Shown here: positions 35,546 to 44,269 of the stretch, piece after piece
Numbering within the stretch: the stretch's first letter is position 1
Layout of the letters: the number at the start of each line of letters is the position of its first letter
Origin: Paenibacillus cookii
GTDB lineage: Bacteria; Bacillota; Bacilli; Paenibacillales; Paenibacillaceae
Assembly: GCF_018333375.1 (NCBI RefSeq)
Contig: NZ_BORW01000005.1
Span: 156,700-220,699, forward strand
DNA length: 64,000 nucleotides
Direction: 5' to 3'
The notes under the pieces: model-generated
The model's database searches: none
Seen by the model: the letters and a program-made list of their open reading frames with translations, nothing else
Told to the model about the DNA's origin: nothing
Program-made: the position numbers and the translations under genes

Positions 35546-37000
35546 TTGTTTTTGAATGGCTTGAAACAAGGTTTCTTTAGTAATGTCAGAAAAGATATTT
35601 TATCCGGCTTGACGGTGGCGTTTGCGCTCATTCCGGAGGCGATCGCCTTTTCCCTGATGGCCGGCGTGGATCCGATGGTCGGATTGTACGCATCTTTCCT
35701 GATCGCCTTCACGATTTCGTTTGTCGGCGGAAGGCCGGGCATGATTTCGGCGGCGACGGGCGCCATGGCCTCCCTGATGGGACCGATCGTAGCTAAATAC
35801 GGCATCGAATATTTATTCGCGACGACCATATTGACGGGGATATTGCAGTGGGTGATGGGCGCGCTGAAATTCGGTCGTTTGATTACCTTCGTGCCGCAGC
35901 CGGTGATTGTCGGTTTCGTTAATGCGCTGGCCATCGTCATTTTTATGGCGCAGCTTCCCAACTTCGTCGGCGCGACCTGGGTCATGTATCTGATGGTGGC
36001 GGGCACGCTGCTCATCATTTATTTGTTCCCGTTCCTGACGAAGGCCGTTCCTTCGGCTTTGGTGGCGATCATCGTGATGACGGTGATTTCGGTATTGACG
36101 CATGCGGACGTCAGAACGGTGGGCGACATGGGGACGATCACGCAGACGCTGCCGTCCTTTCATATTCCGTCGGTCGCGATATCGTTCCATCTGTTCATAA
36201 CCGTATTGCCGTACGCCCTGGCGCTGGCGGTGGTCGGAATGACGGAATCGCTGCTGACGGCGAATCTGGTGGATGAGCTGACCGAGACGGGAAGCGACAA
36301 AAACCGCGAGATCCAAGGGCAGGGCATTGCCAATATCGTTTCCGGCTTTTTCGGAGGCATGGCGGGCTGCGCAATGATCGGACAAACGGTGATCAACGTA
36401 AAATCCGGCGGCCGTTCCCGGCTGTCGACGTTGGTGGCCGGCGTGTTCCTGCTGTTTCTCATTATCGCCCTTGGCAGCGTGGTCAAGGTGATTCCGATGG
36501 CTGCACTGGTTGGCGTGATGATCATGGTGTCCGTCGGAACGTTCGATTGGCATTCTTTGCGGACGCTGCATAAGGTGCCGATCGGCGATACGATCGTGAT
36601 GGTCGTGACCGTGGCGATCGTGGTGGCGACTTCGAATCTGGCCCTTGGCGTCGTGGCGGGCGTGATCTTGAGCGCGCTGCGGTTCGGCTGGAAAATGGCG
36701 CGGATCCATGCCTCCACGGAACGAACCGGGCAGGGAGCCAAAATATATCGTATCCATGGGCAGCTGTTTTTCGGAACCATGTCGCATTTTACCCAGCTGT
36801 TTGCCTATCACGAGGATCCCGAACATGTCGTCATCGACTTTACGGGGTCGCATCTGTGGGACCAATCGGCAACCAGCGCCCTCACCAAAGTGATCGATAA
36901 ATACGAGGCGCTCGGCAAACGGGTTACCGTACAAGGACTCAATGAAGAAAGCCGGGTCATTCTGGATAAAACCGGCCGTACGCTGGATTCATCCGCATAG
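35546..37000 (+). CDS. SulP-family anion transporter with STAS domain
   Basis: 484 residues from the TTG at 35546 (AGGGGGA upstream); longer starts overlap the promoter. Ten or more membrane helices with the SulP signature G-L-Y-A-S-F-x-x-A-F-T-I-S-F-V-G-G-R-P-G-M-I; A-T-G-A-M-A near helix 3. The C-terminal 90 residues are a STAS domain (V-I-D-F-T-G-S-H-L-W-D-Q-S-A-T-S-A-L). These carriers take up sulfate, bicarbonate or other anions; the substrate here is uncertain, BicA/YbaR-like bicarbonate uptake being one option. Confidence 0.9.
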   Translation: MFLNGLKQGFFSNVRKDILSGLTVAFALIPEAIAFSLMAGVDPMVGLYASFLIAFTISFVGGRPGMISAATGAMASLMGPIVAKYGIEYLFATTILTGILQWVMGALKFGRLITFVPQPVIVGFVNALAIVIFMAQLPNFVGATWVMYLMVAGTLLIIYLFPFLTKAVPSALVAIIVMTVISVLTHADVRTVGDMGTITQTLPSFHIPSVAISFHLFITVLPYALALAVVGMTESLLTANLVDELTETGSDKNREIQGQGIANIVSGFFGGMAGCAMIGQTVINVKSGGRSRLSTLVAGVFLLFLIIALGSVVKVIPMAALVGVMIMVSVGTFDWHSLRTLHKVPIGDTIVMVVTVAIVVATSNLALGVVAGVILSALRFGWKMARIHASTERTGQGAKIYRIHGQLFFGTMSHFTQLFAYHEDPEHVVIDFTGSHLWDQSATSALTKVIDKYEALGKRVTVQGLNEESRVILDKTGRTLDSSA

Positions 37001-37079
37001 CGGCGAAATCAACGAAGAGGCGTTCTCCTTTGGCAGGAGGCCGCCTCTTTTTGTGTCCTGGCATGGCTTATTCCGTGCG

Positions 37080-37640
37080 TTAATCTGCGGCCGGTACCCG
37101 CTTTTCATAAAGATTGAACGAAGCTCCCGGGGCCGGTCCGCGATACTCGAACCCGGCCCCGCTATATAGGCGGTTGAGGGCCGGCACGGAGGCGATGCAG
37201 TCCAAACGGATCCGATCCTTGCGGGGAAAACGGATGCCGTTTACCGCCCAGTCCAAAATGGCGCTGCCAAGCTGCTCGCCGGCAAAGTCCCGGTTGATGC
37301 AAAGCCGGTGCAGGTAAACGGAGGATTCATGCCCCTCATCCCCCCATAACGAACGGTCCCACGCGCTGGCGTGTTGCTGAAGAATGACCATGCCGGCGAG
37401 CGCCTCGCCTTTCTTGAATATAAATACGTCGCCGCGGTCGATCGCTTCGGGCACGCCGTGGCGGTCCTCTCCCGCAAGCAGCTCGTGCCATTGCTTGGAA
37501 CCTTTGCTTTGCAGCCAGGCCGCGGCTTGTACCATCAGGCCGTTCACCGCTGCTTTATCTTCCGCTCCCGCCTGAACGGCGCGGATTCCGGGCTTGACTT
37601 CGCCGCGAATGATGCGGCATTTCATATCGTTCATATTCAT
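37080..37640 (-). CDS. GNAT-family N-acetyltransferase
   Basis: 186 residues from the ATG at 37640 behind GGAGGGGAGAG; an upstream frame to 37799 lacks a site. Core motif A reads L-H-R-L-C-I-N-R-D-F-A-G-E-Q-L-G-S-A-I-L-D-W, with the acetyl-CoA pyrophosphate loop, and N-R-L-Y-S-G-A-G-F-E-Y-R-G follows. The acceptor is unknown. Confidence 0.87.
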   Translation of the reverse strand: MNMNDMKCRIIRGEVKPGIRAVQAGAEDKAAVNGLMVQAAAWLQSKGSKQWHELLAGEDRHGVPEAIDRGDVFIFKKGEALAGMVILQQHASAWDRSLWGDEGHESSVYLHRLCINRDFAGEQLGSAILDWAVNGIRFPRKDRIRLDCIASVPALNRLYSGAGFEYRGPAPGASFNLYEKRVPAAD

Positions 37641-37933
37641 CTCTCCCCTCCGTAACCAATAAGATGCGTATATAGAGCATACACGTTCGCCATCGGCTTG
37701 CATGCTCGTTTTCGGGATTATTGCTTCTGTTATCTTAAAAAAGTTCGCGGCTTTAAGCAATACATGCGCCGCATGCCGCCGGGAGGGCGTACGTTCCATC
37801 CGTCACGAAAAGGGCTTGTATGAGATTCGGGCAAGGTATGGCCGTACAGGCCGCCTGAAGCCGGTCGGCATTGAATGGTATGAGGAGGGTTCCAAATGTC
37901 ATATTTGCAAGAACGAAGAGGGGGTGTTTTTAG

Positions 37934-38671
37934 GTGAAACAGGAGGAGTTCATCGCCAAAATAGCTCCGCTTGCGGTTGCGGACCAGGCGAAGACGGGAG
38001 TCCCCGCATCCCTTACGATTGCCCAGGCGGCGCTGGAATCGGCATGGGGGGCAAGCAGCCTTGCGGCGCAAGCGAATAATTTGTTCGGCATCAAAGGCGA
38101 AGGACCCGCCGGGAGCATCCGTATGCCGACCTCGGAATATGTAAGGGGCGCTTGGGTGGAGATGTTTGCTTATTTCCGAAAGTATCATAGCTGGGAGGAG
38201 TCCATCCAAGACCATTCCCGCCTGATCCTGAACGGGGTTGCCGGGGACCGGCGGTACAGCGGGGCGTTGCATGCGGACGGCAAAACGGCGGCAAAAGCGG
38301 TAGCGAAAGCCGGTTATGCGACGGATCCGAACTATGCGGAAAAGCTGATGCAACTCATGGACCGGTACGATTTGTATCGTTATGATCGCAAAAAGGAGGA
38401 GGGCGAACCCATGACCCCAGAAGAAAAGGCGGCGTTCCAAGCGCTGCAGGCAACGGTCGCGCAGCAAGCCGCCTGGATCAAGCAGCAGGAAATCCTGCTG
38501 AATATGCCCTGCCCGGTTTGGGCGCAGGATGCTTACGACTTTTACAAGCCGTATATCTCGGATGGAAAAGGAAGTTATGATTTTTGGCGGCAGCTCGTCG
38601 TTCAATACCGGCACGAAAAGGGAATTCGGGTCAACCCCGACGGCCCGGACGCGGACGGCTCCCGGCAATAA
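37934..38671 (+). CDS. GH73-type glucosaminidase
   Basis: 245 residues from GTG at 37934 with AGAGGGGG upstream. Residues 10-150 show the GH73/FlgJ domain: S-L-T-I-A-Q-A-A-L-E-S-A-W-G-A-S (probable catalytic Glu35), N-N-L-F-G-I-K-G and Y-S-W-like strings, G-Y-A-T-D-P-x-Y-A-x-K-L. It should cut peptidoglycan glycan strands. No signal peptide and a phage-endolysin-like C-terminus (N-M-P-C-P-V-W-A-Q-D-A) suggest prophage origin or export by lysis. Confidence 0.83.
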   Translation: MKQEEFIAKIAPLAVADQAKTGVPASLTIAQAALESAWGASSLAAQANNLFGIKGEGPAGSIRMPTSEYVRGAWVEMFAYFRKYHSWEESIQDHSRLILNGVAGDRRYSGALHADGKTAAKAVAKAGYATDPNYAEKLMQLMDRYDLYRYDRKKEEGEPMTPEEKAAFQALQATVAQQAAWIKQQEILLNMPCPVWAQDAYDFYKPYISDGKGSYDFWRQLVVQYRHEKGIRVNPDGPDADGSRQ

Positions 38672-38774
38672 ACAACCTGCGGCGCAAAGCGTTTTTTACG
38701 GAAATAGGAAGGAATATCGGTTTCATCCGCAGAATGGGTAGATCAATACCTGATGAAAGCGGAGGTAAACCATC

Positions 38775-39143
38775 ATGCCCAAAGGCGAATTGCAGTGGAT
38801 CATCCCGGACGGGTACATTCCGCCGGACAGCAGCGGACGACTGGAAAGCCATGAATCGATATGCGTGCTGAATTTGAACCGGGAAGACGTCACGGTTACC
38901 GTCAACGCTTTTTTTGAGGACCGCGAGCCGTTGCTCGGCATGGAGACGACCGTTCCGGGCCAACGAACGAAGCATATCCGAACCGCGTCGCTGCAAGCGG
39001 AAGGACGGTTGATCCCCAAGGGCGTGCCTTATGCCATGGAAGTCGTCAGCAGCGGTCCCGTGTATGTGCAGTACAGCAGGCTGGATTCCACGCAAGCCGA
39101 AAACGCGCTGATGAGCGTCATGGCGTATCCGGTCAAAGACTAG
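38775..39143 (+). CDS. sensory rhodopsin transducer-family (ASRT-like) protein
   Basis: 122 residues resembling Anabaena sensory rhodopsin transducer: P-D-G-Y-I-P-P, S-H-E-S-I-C-V-L-N, P-G-Q-R-T-K-H-I-R and Y-S-R-L-D-S-T-Q-A-E-N-A-L-M-S-V-M-A-Y. The family forms small beta-sandwich tetramers. No rhodopsin gene is seen here; the wider family is thought to bind carbohydrates or DNA. GCGGAGG precedes the ATG. Confidence 0.83.
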   Translation: MPKGELQWIIPDGYIPPDSSGRLESHESICVLNLNREDVTVTVNAFFEDREPLLGMETTVPGQRTKHIRTASLQAEGRLIPKGVPYAMEVVSSGPVYVQYSRLDSTQAENALMSVMAYPVKD

Positions 39144-39160
39144 CCTATCGGCTCTAAAAA

Positions 39161-39199
39161 CAAATCCCTGCGGAAACGGCAGTTTCTTGCAGGGATTTG
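39161..39199. terminator. bidirectional terminator
   Basis: CAAATCCCTGC/GCAGGGATTTG, 11-bp perfect stem, between the converging ASRT-like and L,D-transpeptidase genes. Confidence 0.85.
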
Positions 39200-39231
39200 T
39201 TTATTCGGGCGGCATGATGCGGGACTTTAAG

Positions 39232-39570
39232 CTAGGGCCGGATCGTCACGCGCGTGCCGACGGGCACGTAAGAGGAAAGTTCGAGCACATCCTCGTTGTG
39301 CATCCGGATGCATCCATGCGACACTTCATGGCCGATCGAAGCCGGATCGTTGGTTCCATGTATGCCGTAGTGCGGTTTGGACAAGCCCATCCATAACGCT
39401 CCGAACGGCCCGCCCGGATTTTCCTGTTTGTTGATGATCGTAAATTCGCCCGTCGGGGTGCTGGTTACCATTCTGCCGATGCCGACGGGATAGGTTTTCA
39501 CGACCCGGTTTTCGTCCAGCAAATGCAGCTTGCGGTCCGAAAGGTCGACGATGATCCGATAGTTGGGCAT
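39232..39570 (-). CDS. L,D-transpeptidase (YkuD domain)
   Basis: 112 residues from the ATG at 39570 (AAGGAG 8 bp upstream). It consists of the catalytic domain only: [10 protein letters not shown] then S-H-G-C-I-R-M-H-N, with catalytic Cys87, His85 and Arg89. It makes 3-3 cross-links or attaches proteins in peptidoglycan. It has no signal peptide or LysM domain, like several small YkuD proteins of Bacilli. Confidence 0.92.
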   Translation of the reverse strand: MPNYRIIVDLSDRKLHLLDENRVVKTYPVGIGRMVTSTPTGEFTIINKQENPGGPFGALWMGLSKPHYGIHGTNDPASIGHEVSHGCIRMHNEDVLELSSYVPVGTRVTIRP

Positions 39571-39693
39571 TTGCATCACTCCTTGTTTTCAGAGTATGTT
39601 TATTATGCAGGGAAGGTATCACCGGACAAGCGCGAAAATCATCCAAAAATAAAGCTTTTGCCATCATTAGCAATAAAGGAGTTCAAGCAAGCC

Positions 39694-40680
39694 ATGCACC
39701 GGAAAAAAATATTATCGTACGGCACTTTCGGCATTTTATTGTTGATCGCTGTGTTGTTTTTATGGAGAGAGGGCCCGTACGTTTACCATCCGGCGCGGAC
39801 CCCGCTTAAGGGAGGGGCCGGAGCGGCCCGCGTTCACGGCTTTTTCTCGACCCGGCCGACGCCAAACGCCATTTATTATAAAAATAAGGTGATCGTCCTG
39901 ATGTATCACGACGTGCAGCCCCACCCCACCGACATCAAGAGCTTGGATACGGCCGTATTCAGGCAGCAGCTCGATGCGATGAAGGCGAACGGCTTTCACT
40001 GGATCACGATGGAGCAATACGCCGACTTCATCAGGAAACGCCGCCCCGTGCCGGACAACGCGGTGCTGCTGACGTTCGACGACGGCTACGAGACGTTTTA
40101 CAAACATGTTTTCCCCATTCTGCAGGAGTACCGCGCGCCAGCAACCAATTTTCTGATCGTCGCGACCATCGGCAACGCCAAACATCCGGGACTGCCGAAG
40201 CTCAATTGGCAGCAAGTGCAGGAGATGCACCGCAAGGGAATCGATTTTTACAGCCACACCTACGACTCCCATGCTTACGGTTATATTCGGATGTTTGGGA
40301 AAAACAAGGACCGTGCCGAACCGATGCTGATGGGGCCGGAAGACAACAAAACGCTGCACCATGTCGAGACGCGGGAAGAATATACGCGGAGGGTCACGCG
40401 GGACCTGGACTTATCCAATCGAATTTTACGCGCCAAAATCGGAAATGACCGCGACATCCTGGCGTTTCCGTACGGCGGTTATTCCAAACCCGTGATCGAC
40501 ATCTGCCGCAAGCTCGGCGTTCAGGTGACGTTCTCCGTCAAACCGGGCATCAACGGCCCGGGCCAGTATATCGGCTACCGGGTCAACGCGGGAGGCATGG
40601 ACAACAATCCGGTCACCCTCCTTGAATACATGAAGCGCGGCGCCCCGGTCAAAACGCCGATCAAAGGCTATCACCTCTAA
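39694..40680 (+). CDS. polysaccharide deacetylase (IcaB/PgaB-like)
   Basis: 328 residues from the ATG at 39694 (AAAGGAG, 12 bp spacing). An N-terminal membrane anchor (about 9-23) precedes a NodB-type carbohydrate esterase domain: L-M-Y-H-D-V (about 69), L-T-F-D-D-G-Y (Asp129, Asp130), S-H-T-Y-D-S-H (His188, His193) and F-P-Y-G-G-Y. It removes acetyl groups from a surface polysaccharide such as poly-N-acetylglucosamine, outside the membrane. The gene is divergent from the L,D-transpeptidase. Confidence 0.9.
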   Translation: MHRKKILSYGTFGILLLIAVLFLWREGPYVYHPARTPLKGGAGAARVHGFFSTRPTPNAIYYKNKVIVLMYHDVQPHPTDIKSLDTAVFRQQLDAMKANGFHWITMEQYADFIRKRRPVPDNAVLLTFDDGYETFYKHVFPILQEYRAPATNFLIVATIGNAKHPGLPKLNWQQVQEMHRKGIDFYSHTYDSHAYGYIRMFGKNKDRAEPMLMGPEDNKTLHHVETREEYTRRVTRDLDLSNRILRAKIGNDRDILAFPYGGYSKPVIDICRKLGVQVTFSVKPGINGPGQYIGYRVNAGGMDNNPVTLLEYMKRGAPVKTPIKGYHL

Positions 40681-40688
40681 AATGGACG

Positions 40689-40729
40689 AACCCCCGAAGA
40701 CTGCGAAGGGCAGCTCCCGGGGGTTCTGT
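40689..40729 (+). terminator. terminator of the polysaccharide deacetylase
   Basis: AACCCCCG/CGGGGGTT stem with a long loop; the T-run is short. Confidence 0.65.
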
Positions 40730-41195
40730 GTATTTTGTCAGGCGCAGCATGACGCCGTCTATTATTTAACCCCTGACAGCCCGAACATGGCAGACTGCAG
40801 CCGGTTCCTTAAGTATTCTTGTCGGTAAACAGAATAATGACCTTTCCAAAACAACAAAAGCCCTGCCTCTCTTTTGTCCTTGCGGCTCCGATGACCGCGC
40901 CAGTGTGAATCAGAATGCGTCTTTCATAAACTCTTACTTCGTTAGGGTCATTCAAAATAGGAATTTAATGCTTCGTCGATCCGAATGAAGGTTGCATGGA
41001 TCTGAAGGGTTATTCTTCTTGCGAGGAACGTAAAAGGGGTTAAATGAAATTGTACATTCTTATACTATATCACAAAAACCAGGATTATGCAAAAGTATTC
41101 TGGATTGTAGTGGACAATGGGTTGGTTGGGGGATGGCAACACCTTAACGTTTCGATTAAAATCGAAGTATGAATGTGTTTGAGGGAGGAACGGAC
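40730..41195. other. intergenic region before the ArsR-like gene
   Basis: No supported gene in 465 bp. A palindrome TTCGATT-AA-AATCGAA (41151-41166) stands 30 bp before the ArsR-type gene. No clear -35/-10 pair was found. Confidence 0.4.
41151..41166. promoter_or_regulatory. candidate ArsR-type operator
   Basis: A perfect 7-bp inverted repeat TTCGATT-AA-AATCGAA lies 30 bp upstream of the regulator's start codon, the expected place for autoregulation. The assignment is inferred. Confidence 0.5.
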
Positions 41196-41885
41196 ATGAG
41201 CGCAAATCCTAACCTTGCGGAACTGGTATCTCTTCTGGGGGATTCGTCCCGGGCGGCGATCCTGACGAGTTTGATGGACGGCCGTTTCCATACGGCCAGC
41301 GAATTGGCGCTTGCGGCAGGCGTAACCCCGCAGACGGCCAGCTTTCACTTGGGGAAAATGGCTTCCGGCATGCTGGTTGCCGCCGAGAAGCACGGACGGC
41401 ATCGTTATTACAAACTGGCGAACGAAGAAATCGCGCGGGCGCTCGAGACGCTGCTCTCGATTTCCCGGCCCGCCGAAATCAGGTCGCTGCGCCAATCCGA
41501 ACAGATGAAGGCCTTATGCAAGGCCAGAACCTGTTACGACCATCTGGCGGGGAAGCTGGGCGTCGGGTTGACCCGGGCCATGCTCGAGCAGGGGTGGATC
41601 GAAGAAGGCGACGGCGAATATGTCGTGACGACGGCCGGCGGGCGTTTTTTTGCCGACTTGGGGTTGGATCTGCCTGCGCTGCGCAAGGAGCGGCGGTCGT
41701 TCGGCCGAATTTGCCTGGATTGGAGCGAGCGGCAGCATCATCTGGCGGGAAGCCTGGGCCAAGCGATCGTTGCCCGTTTGTTCGACATGAACTGGATCGA
41801 ACGGGCGGCTTCCGGCCGGGCGGTCGTCGTAACCGAACAGGGCAGGGAGGGAATCAAGAGATATTTCCACCTGGAATGGAAATGA
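41196..41885 (+). CDS. ArsR-family transcriptional regulator
   Basis: 229 residues from the ATG at 41196 (GGGAGG upstream). A winged helix lies at about 8-85: S-R-A-A-I-L-T-S-L-M, T-A-S-E-L-A-L-A-A-G-V-T-P-Q-T-A-S-F-H-L and H-G-R-H-R-Y-Y-K-L. A C-terminal part of 130 residues contains A-R-T-C-Y-D-H-L-A-G-K-L-G-V, typical of larger ArsR proteins. Effector unknown; no obvious target gene is adjacent. Confidence 0.88.
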   Translation: MSANPNLAELVSLLGDSSRAAILTSLMDGRFHTASELALAAGVTPQTASFHLGKMASGMLVAAEKHGRHRYYKLANEEIARALETLLSISRPAEIRSLRQSEQMKALCKARTCYDHLAGKLGVGLTRAMLEQGWIEEGDGEYVVTTAGGRFFADLGLDLPALRKERRSFGRICLDWSERQHHLAGSLGQAIVARLFDMNWIERAASGRAVVVTEQGREGIKRYFHLEWK

Positions 41886-41930
41886 TTTTTAAAGTGATCC
41901 TATGAAAAAAGTCATACATTTTCATGCTTG

Positions 41931-41956
41931 CCCCGCTTGGCGGGGCTTTTTTTTGC
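41931..41956 (+). terminator. terminator of the ArsR-like gene
   Basis: GCCCCGC-TTG-GCGGGGC stem-loop followed by at least eight T residues. Confidence 0.92.
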
Positions 41957-42082
41957 CTTTGTCACAAAATGTTTCCGAAAGCGGGATGTTTCTTGCGGTT
42001 ATTGTCACATATTCCGTTCTTTCGTCCGATAATGATAGTAGTATTGGACTAGCCATTTTACGAATAAGGAAGGCTTTGCTGT

Positions 42083-43621
42083 ATGAATACCGATTCTTCT
42101 TGCTTGGAGACGCGGAAGGTATACCGGTCGTTTCTGGGCAAATTGCTGCGCAATTATTTGATCGGGTTGCTGCTTACGGTTCTCGTCGTCGGCATCGCCA
42201 TCGTGCCGGCGACGCTGAGCATCGCGCCGGGGGAGTATAAGCGCCTTGCATTCGTTTTGCTCGTTTCGCTCGTTTCCATGGGGGCCGCCGAATGGATTTT
42301 TTTTAACCGCCATATCCGCTCCATCCGGGAGGGGATTGCCGCGGGCGCAAGCCTGGACGTGCTTCGCAGAGCGTTCATCCAAACGCAGCGGCTGCCGCTG
42401 CTGACCGTCTTTCGGATTTTGGTGCCGCATCAGCTGAGCTTCTCGATTCCGGCGCTGCTGTTGACGGCATGGATGCTGCACGAAGGCCTGCTGACCTTTC
42501 CGGGGTCTTATATCCTGGTGGCGGCTTTGGGGGCGCTGCTGGTGGCCGGGATGCATGCGATGCTGGATTTTTTCCTGACGACGGCGGCTATCCGACCGAT
42601 GCTGATCGAATTCAAAATGCTCGCCGAAAAAAAGTTCCGGGTGGAGCTGGATGCCGATGACCATGTGTTGTTGTCGATCCGTCCCAAATTTTTGGTCAGC
42701 GGCATACTGATGGGCACCTTGCCGCTGCTGCTGTTCAGCCTTGCCGCGCATATCCGGCTGGAGCAGCTCGACGGCGGCATGTTCCAAAACTACTGGGGCT
42801 GGGCCGGGCTGATCCTGCTCATCGATTCGGCTTTTGTTTACATGGGGGCGAGGCTGATCACCCAAGACATCGAGCGCCCGATTTCGCAGCTGTACGATGC
42901 GATGAACGAAATTAAGGAAGGGCGGCTGACCAAGGTCCAGAACGTATATTCCGATGAATTTTCCAAGCTGGTTACCGGCTTCAACATGATGGTCAGCGCT
43001 TTGGAAATGCGGGAAAAGGAGAGCCGGGCCATGCTGGACAGTTATTTCGTCACGCTTGCCGTAGCGCTGGATGCGCGCGATCCGTACACCGCGGGCCACT
43101 CGCTGCGCGTCGCCGAATATTCGGAAAAAATCGGCCGGCTGTGCGGCATGTCCTCCGAGGAACTGGCGATCATCCGGAAGTCGGCGCTGCTGCACGATAT
43201 CGGCAAAATCGGCATTCGCGATACCGTCCTGCTGAAGGAGGGACGACTGACCGATGAAGAATTCGATCAGATCAAAGCGCATCCGGAGCTTGGAGAAAAC
43301 ATCCTGCTCCAGATCGAACCGAAGGAAGTGATGGCGCCGCTGCTTCCGGGCGTCCGTTCGCATCATGAGCGTTACGACGGCAAAGGATACCCCGATGGGC
43401 TCGCCGGGGAAGAGATTCCGGTGCTCGGAAGGATCATCGCCGTAGCCGACGCCTATGACGCGATGACCTCCGACCGCCCTTACCGCAGAGGCATGGCGCC
43501 GTCCATCGCTTTGTCCATTTTGGATGAAGGACGGGGAAGCCAGTGGGACCCGGTGTTCGCCAAGGTTTTTGTGGACCATATGCGAAAACAGCTGCCCTCG
43601 ATTCCCAAATGGGGGGCCTGA
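42083..43621 (+). CDS. membrane HD-GYP domain protein, probable c-di-GMP phosphodiesterase
   Basis: 512 residues. Six hydrophobic segments fill residues 20-265, then a HAMP-like linker (I-E-R-P-I-S-Q-L-Y-D-A-M), and the HD-GYP domain from about 330: H-S-L-R-V-A-E-Y-S, L-L-H-D-I-G-K-I-G-I, S-H-H-E-R-Y-D-G-K-G-Y-P-D-G-L and V-A-D-A-Y-D-A-M-T-S-D-R-P-Y-R. It should degrade cyclic di-GMP in response to a membrane signal. A second, partial tandem-histidine-kinase-type sensor cannot be seen. The upstream promoter is unclear. Confidence 0.88.
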   Translation: MNTDSSCLETRKVYRSFLGKLLRNYLIGLLLTVLVVGIAIVPATLSIAPGEYKRLAFVLLVSLVSMGAAEWIFFNRHIRSIREGIAAGASLDVLRRAFIQTQRLPLLTVFRILVPHQLSFSIPALLLTAWMLHEGLLTFPGSYILVAALGALLVAGMHAMLDFFLTTAAIRPMLIEFKMLAEKKFRVELDADDHVLLSIRPKFLVSGILMGTLPLLLFSLAAHIRLEQLDGGMFQNYWGWAGLILLIDSAFVYMGARLITQDIERPISQLYDAMNEIKEGRLTKVQNVYSDEFSKLVTGFNMMVSALEMREKESRAMLDSYFVTLAVALDARDPYTAGHSLRVAEYSEKIGRLCGMSSEELAIIRKSALLHDIGKIGIRDTVLLKEGRLTDEEFDQIKAHPELGENILLQIEPKEVMAPLLPGVRSHHERYDGKGYPDGLAGEEIPVLGRIIAVADAYDAMTSDRPYRRGMAPSIALSILDEGRGSQWDPVFAKVFVDHMRKQLPSIPKWGA

Positions 43622-43627
43622 AGGCTA

Positions 43628-43660
43628 GAAAACGTCTGCCGGAACGGCAGGCGTTTTCTT
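43628..43660 (+). terminator. terminator of the HD-GYP gene
   Basis: GAAAACG-T-CTGCC/GGCAG-G-CGTTTTC stem with a short loop. Confidence 0.8.
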
Positions 43661-43792
43661 GTGGAGAGGCAGGCTTCTTTGATACAATGTCAACAAAGAG
43701 GCGGCGCCATGACGTATCGGGTGCCGTTTGACATCCTTGAGCGAAAACAAAACGGGCTGGATTGAAAAATGATCAAGGCGGAGGCGGGCGAT

Positions 43793-44095
43793 ATGGGGAT
43801 CGGAAAAGCTGCGGCGTGGACGCTTGAAGCGCTGCGCAGCATCATGTTTTTGGCCGTGGGATTGTTTGCTTTGGGGGCCGTCGAAAGGCCGCTGACGGAC
43901 GGGAAGGAGCTGGCGCCGATCCAGATGCTGCTGTTTCTCGCCGCGAATTTGACGGTTCTTTATGTGCTGCACCGCAATTGGTTCGGGCAGCGCCGGTTTT
44001 ACCGTTCCGCGGAAAAACCGAAACTGTCCGGGGCAAAGACGGTGGCGCTCATCGGGTTTGCGTGTGTTGCCATTTTCATCGTAAGCGTATTTTGA
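43793..44095 (+). CDS. small membrane protein
   Basis: 100 residues from the ATG at 43793 (CGGAGG 8 bp upstream), preferred over the ATG at 43769 that lacks a site. Three membrane helices (about 14-30, 43-60, 82-98). No family recognised. Confidence 0.65.
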   Translation: MGIGKAAAWTLEALRSIMFLAVGLFALGAVERPLTDGKELAPIQMLLFLAANLTVLYVLHRNWFGQRRFYRSAEKPKLSGAKTVALIGFACVAIFIVSVF

Positions 44096-44123
44096 CTCAA
44101 AGAGCATGATAGGGATCAAGCGA

Positions 44124-44162
44124 AAGGGCTGTCCTGCCGGCAAATCGGCGGGACAGCCCTTC
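44124..44162. terminator. bidirectional terminator
   Basis: AAGGGCTGTCC/GGACAGCCCTT with an inner TGCCG/CGGCG helix, between converging genes. Confidence 0.85.
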
Positions 44163-44269
44163 ATTGTTGCAAGCTTCTTGCTTCTTGGGGGAACCTCCAT
44201 CCTACGCGGCCCGTTTTCTTGGGAAGTGCGTTGGCCGCTGTCTTTTATCGGGGGCCTCGGTCGGCGACG

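Noticed and set aside
42000..42040. Possible SigD (motility) promoter before the HD-GYP gene
   Set aside because: TCCGATAA fits the -10, but no TAAA lies at the right distance.
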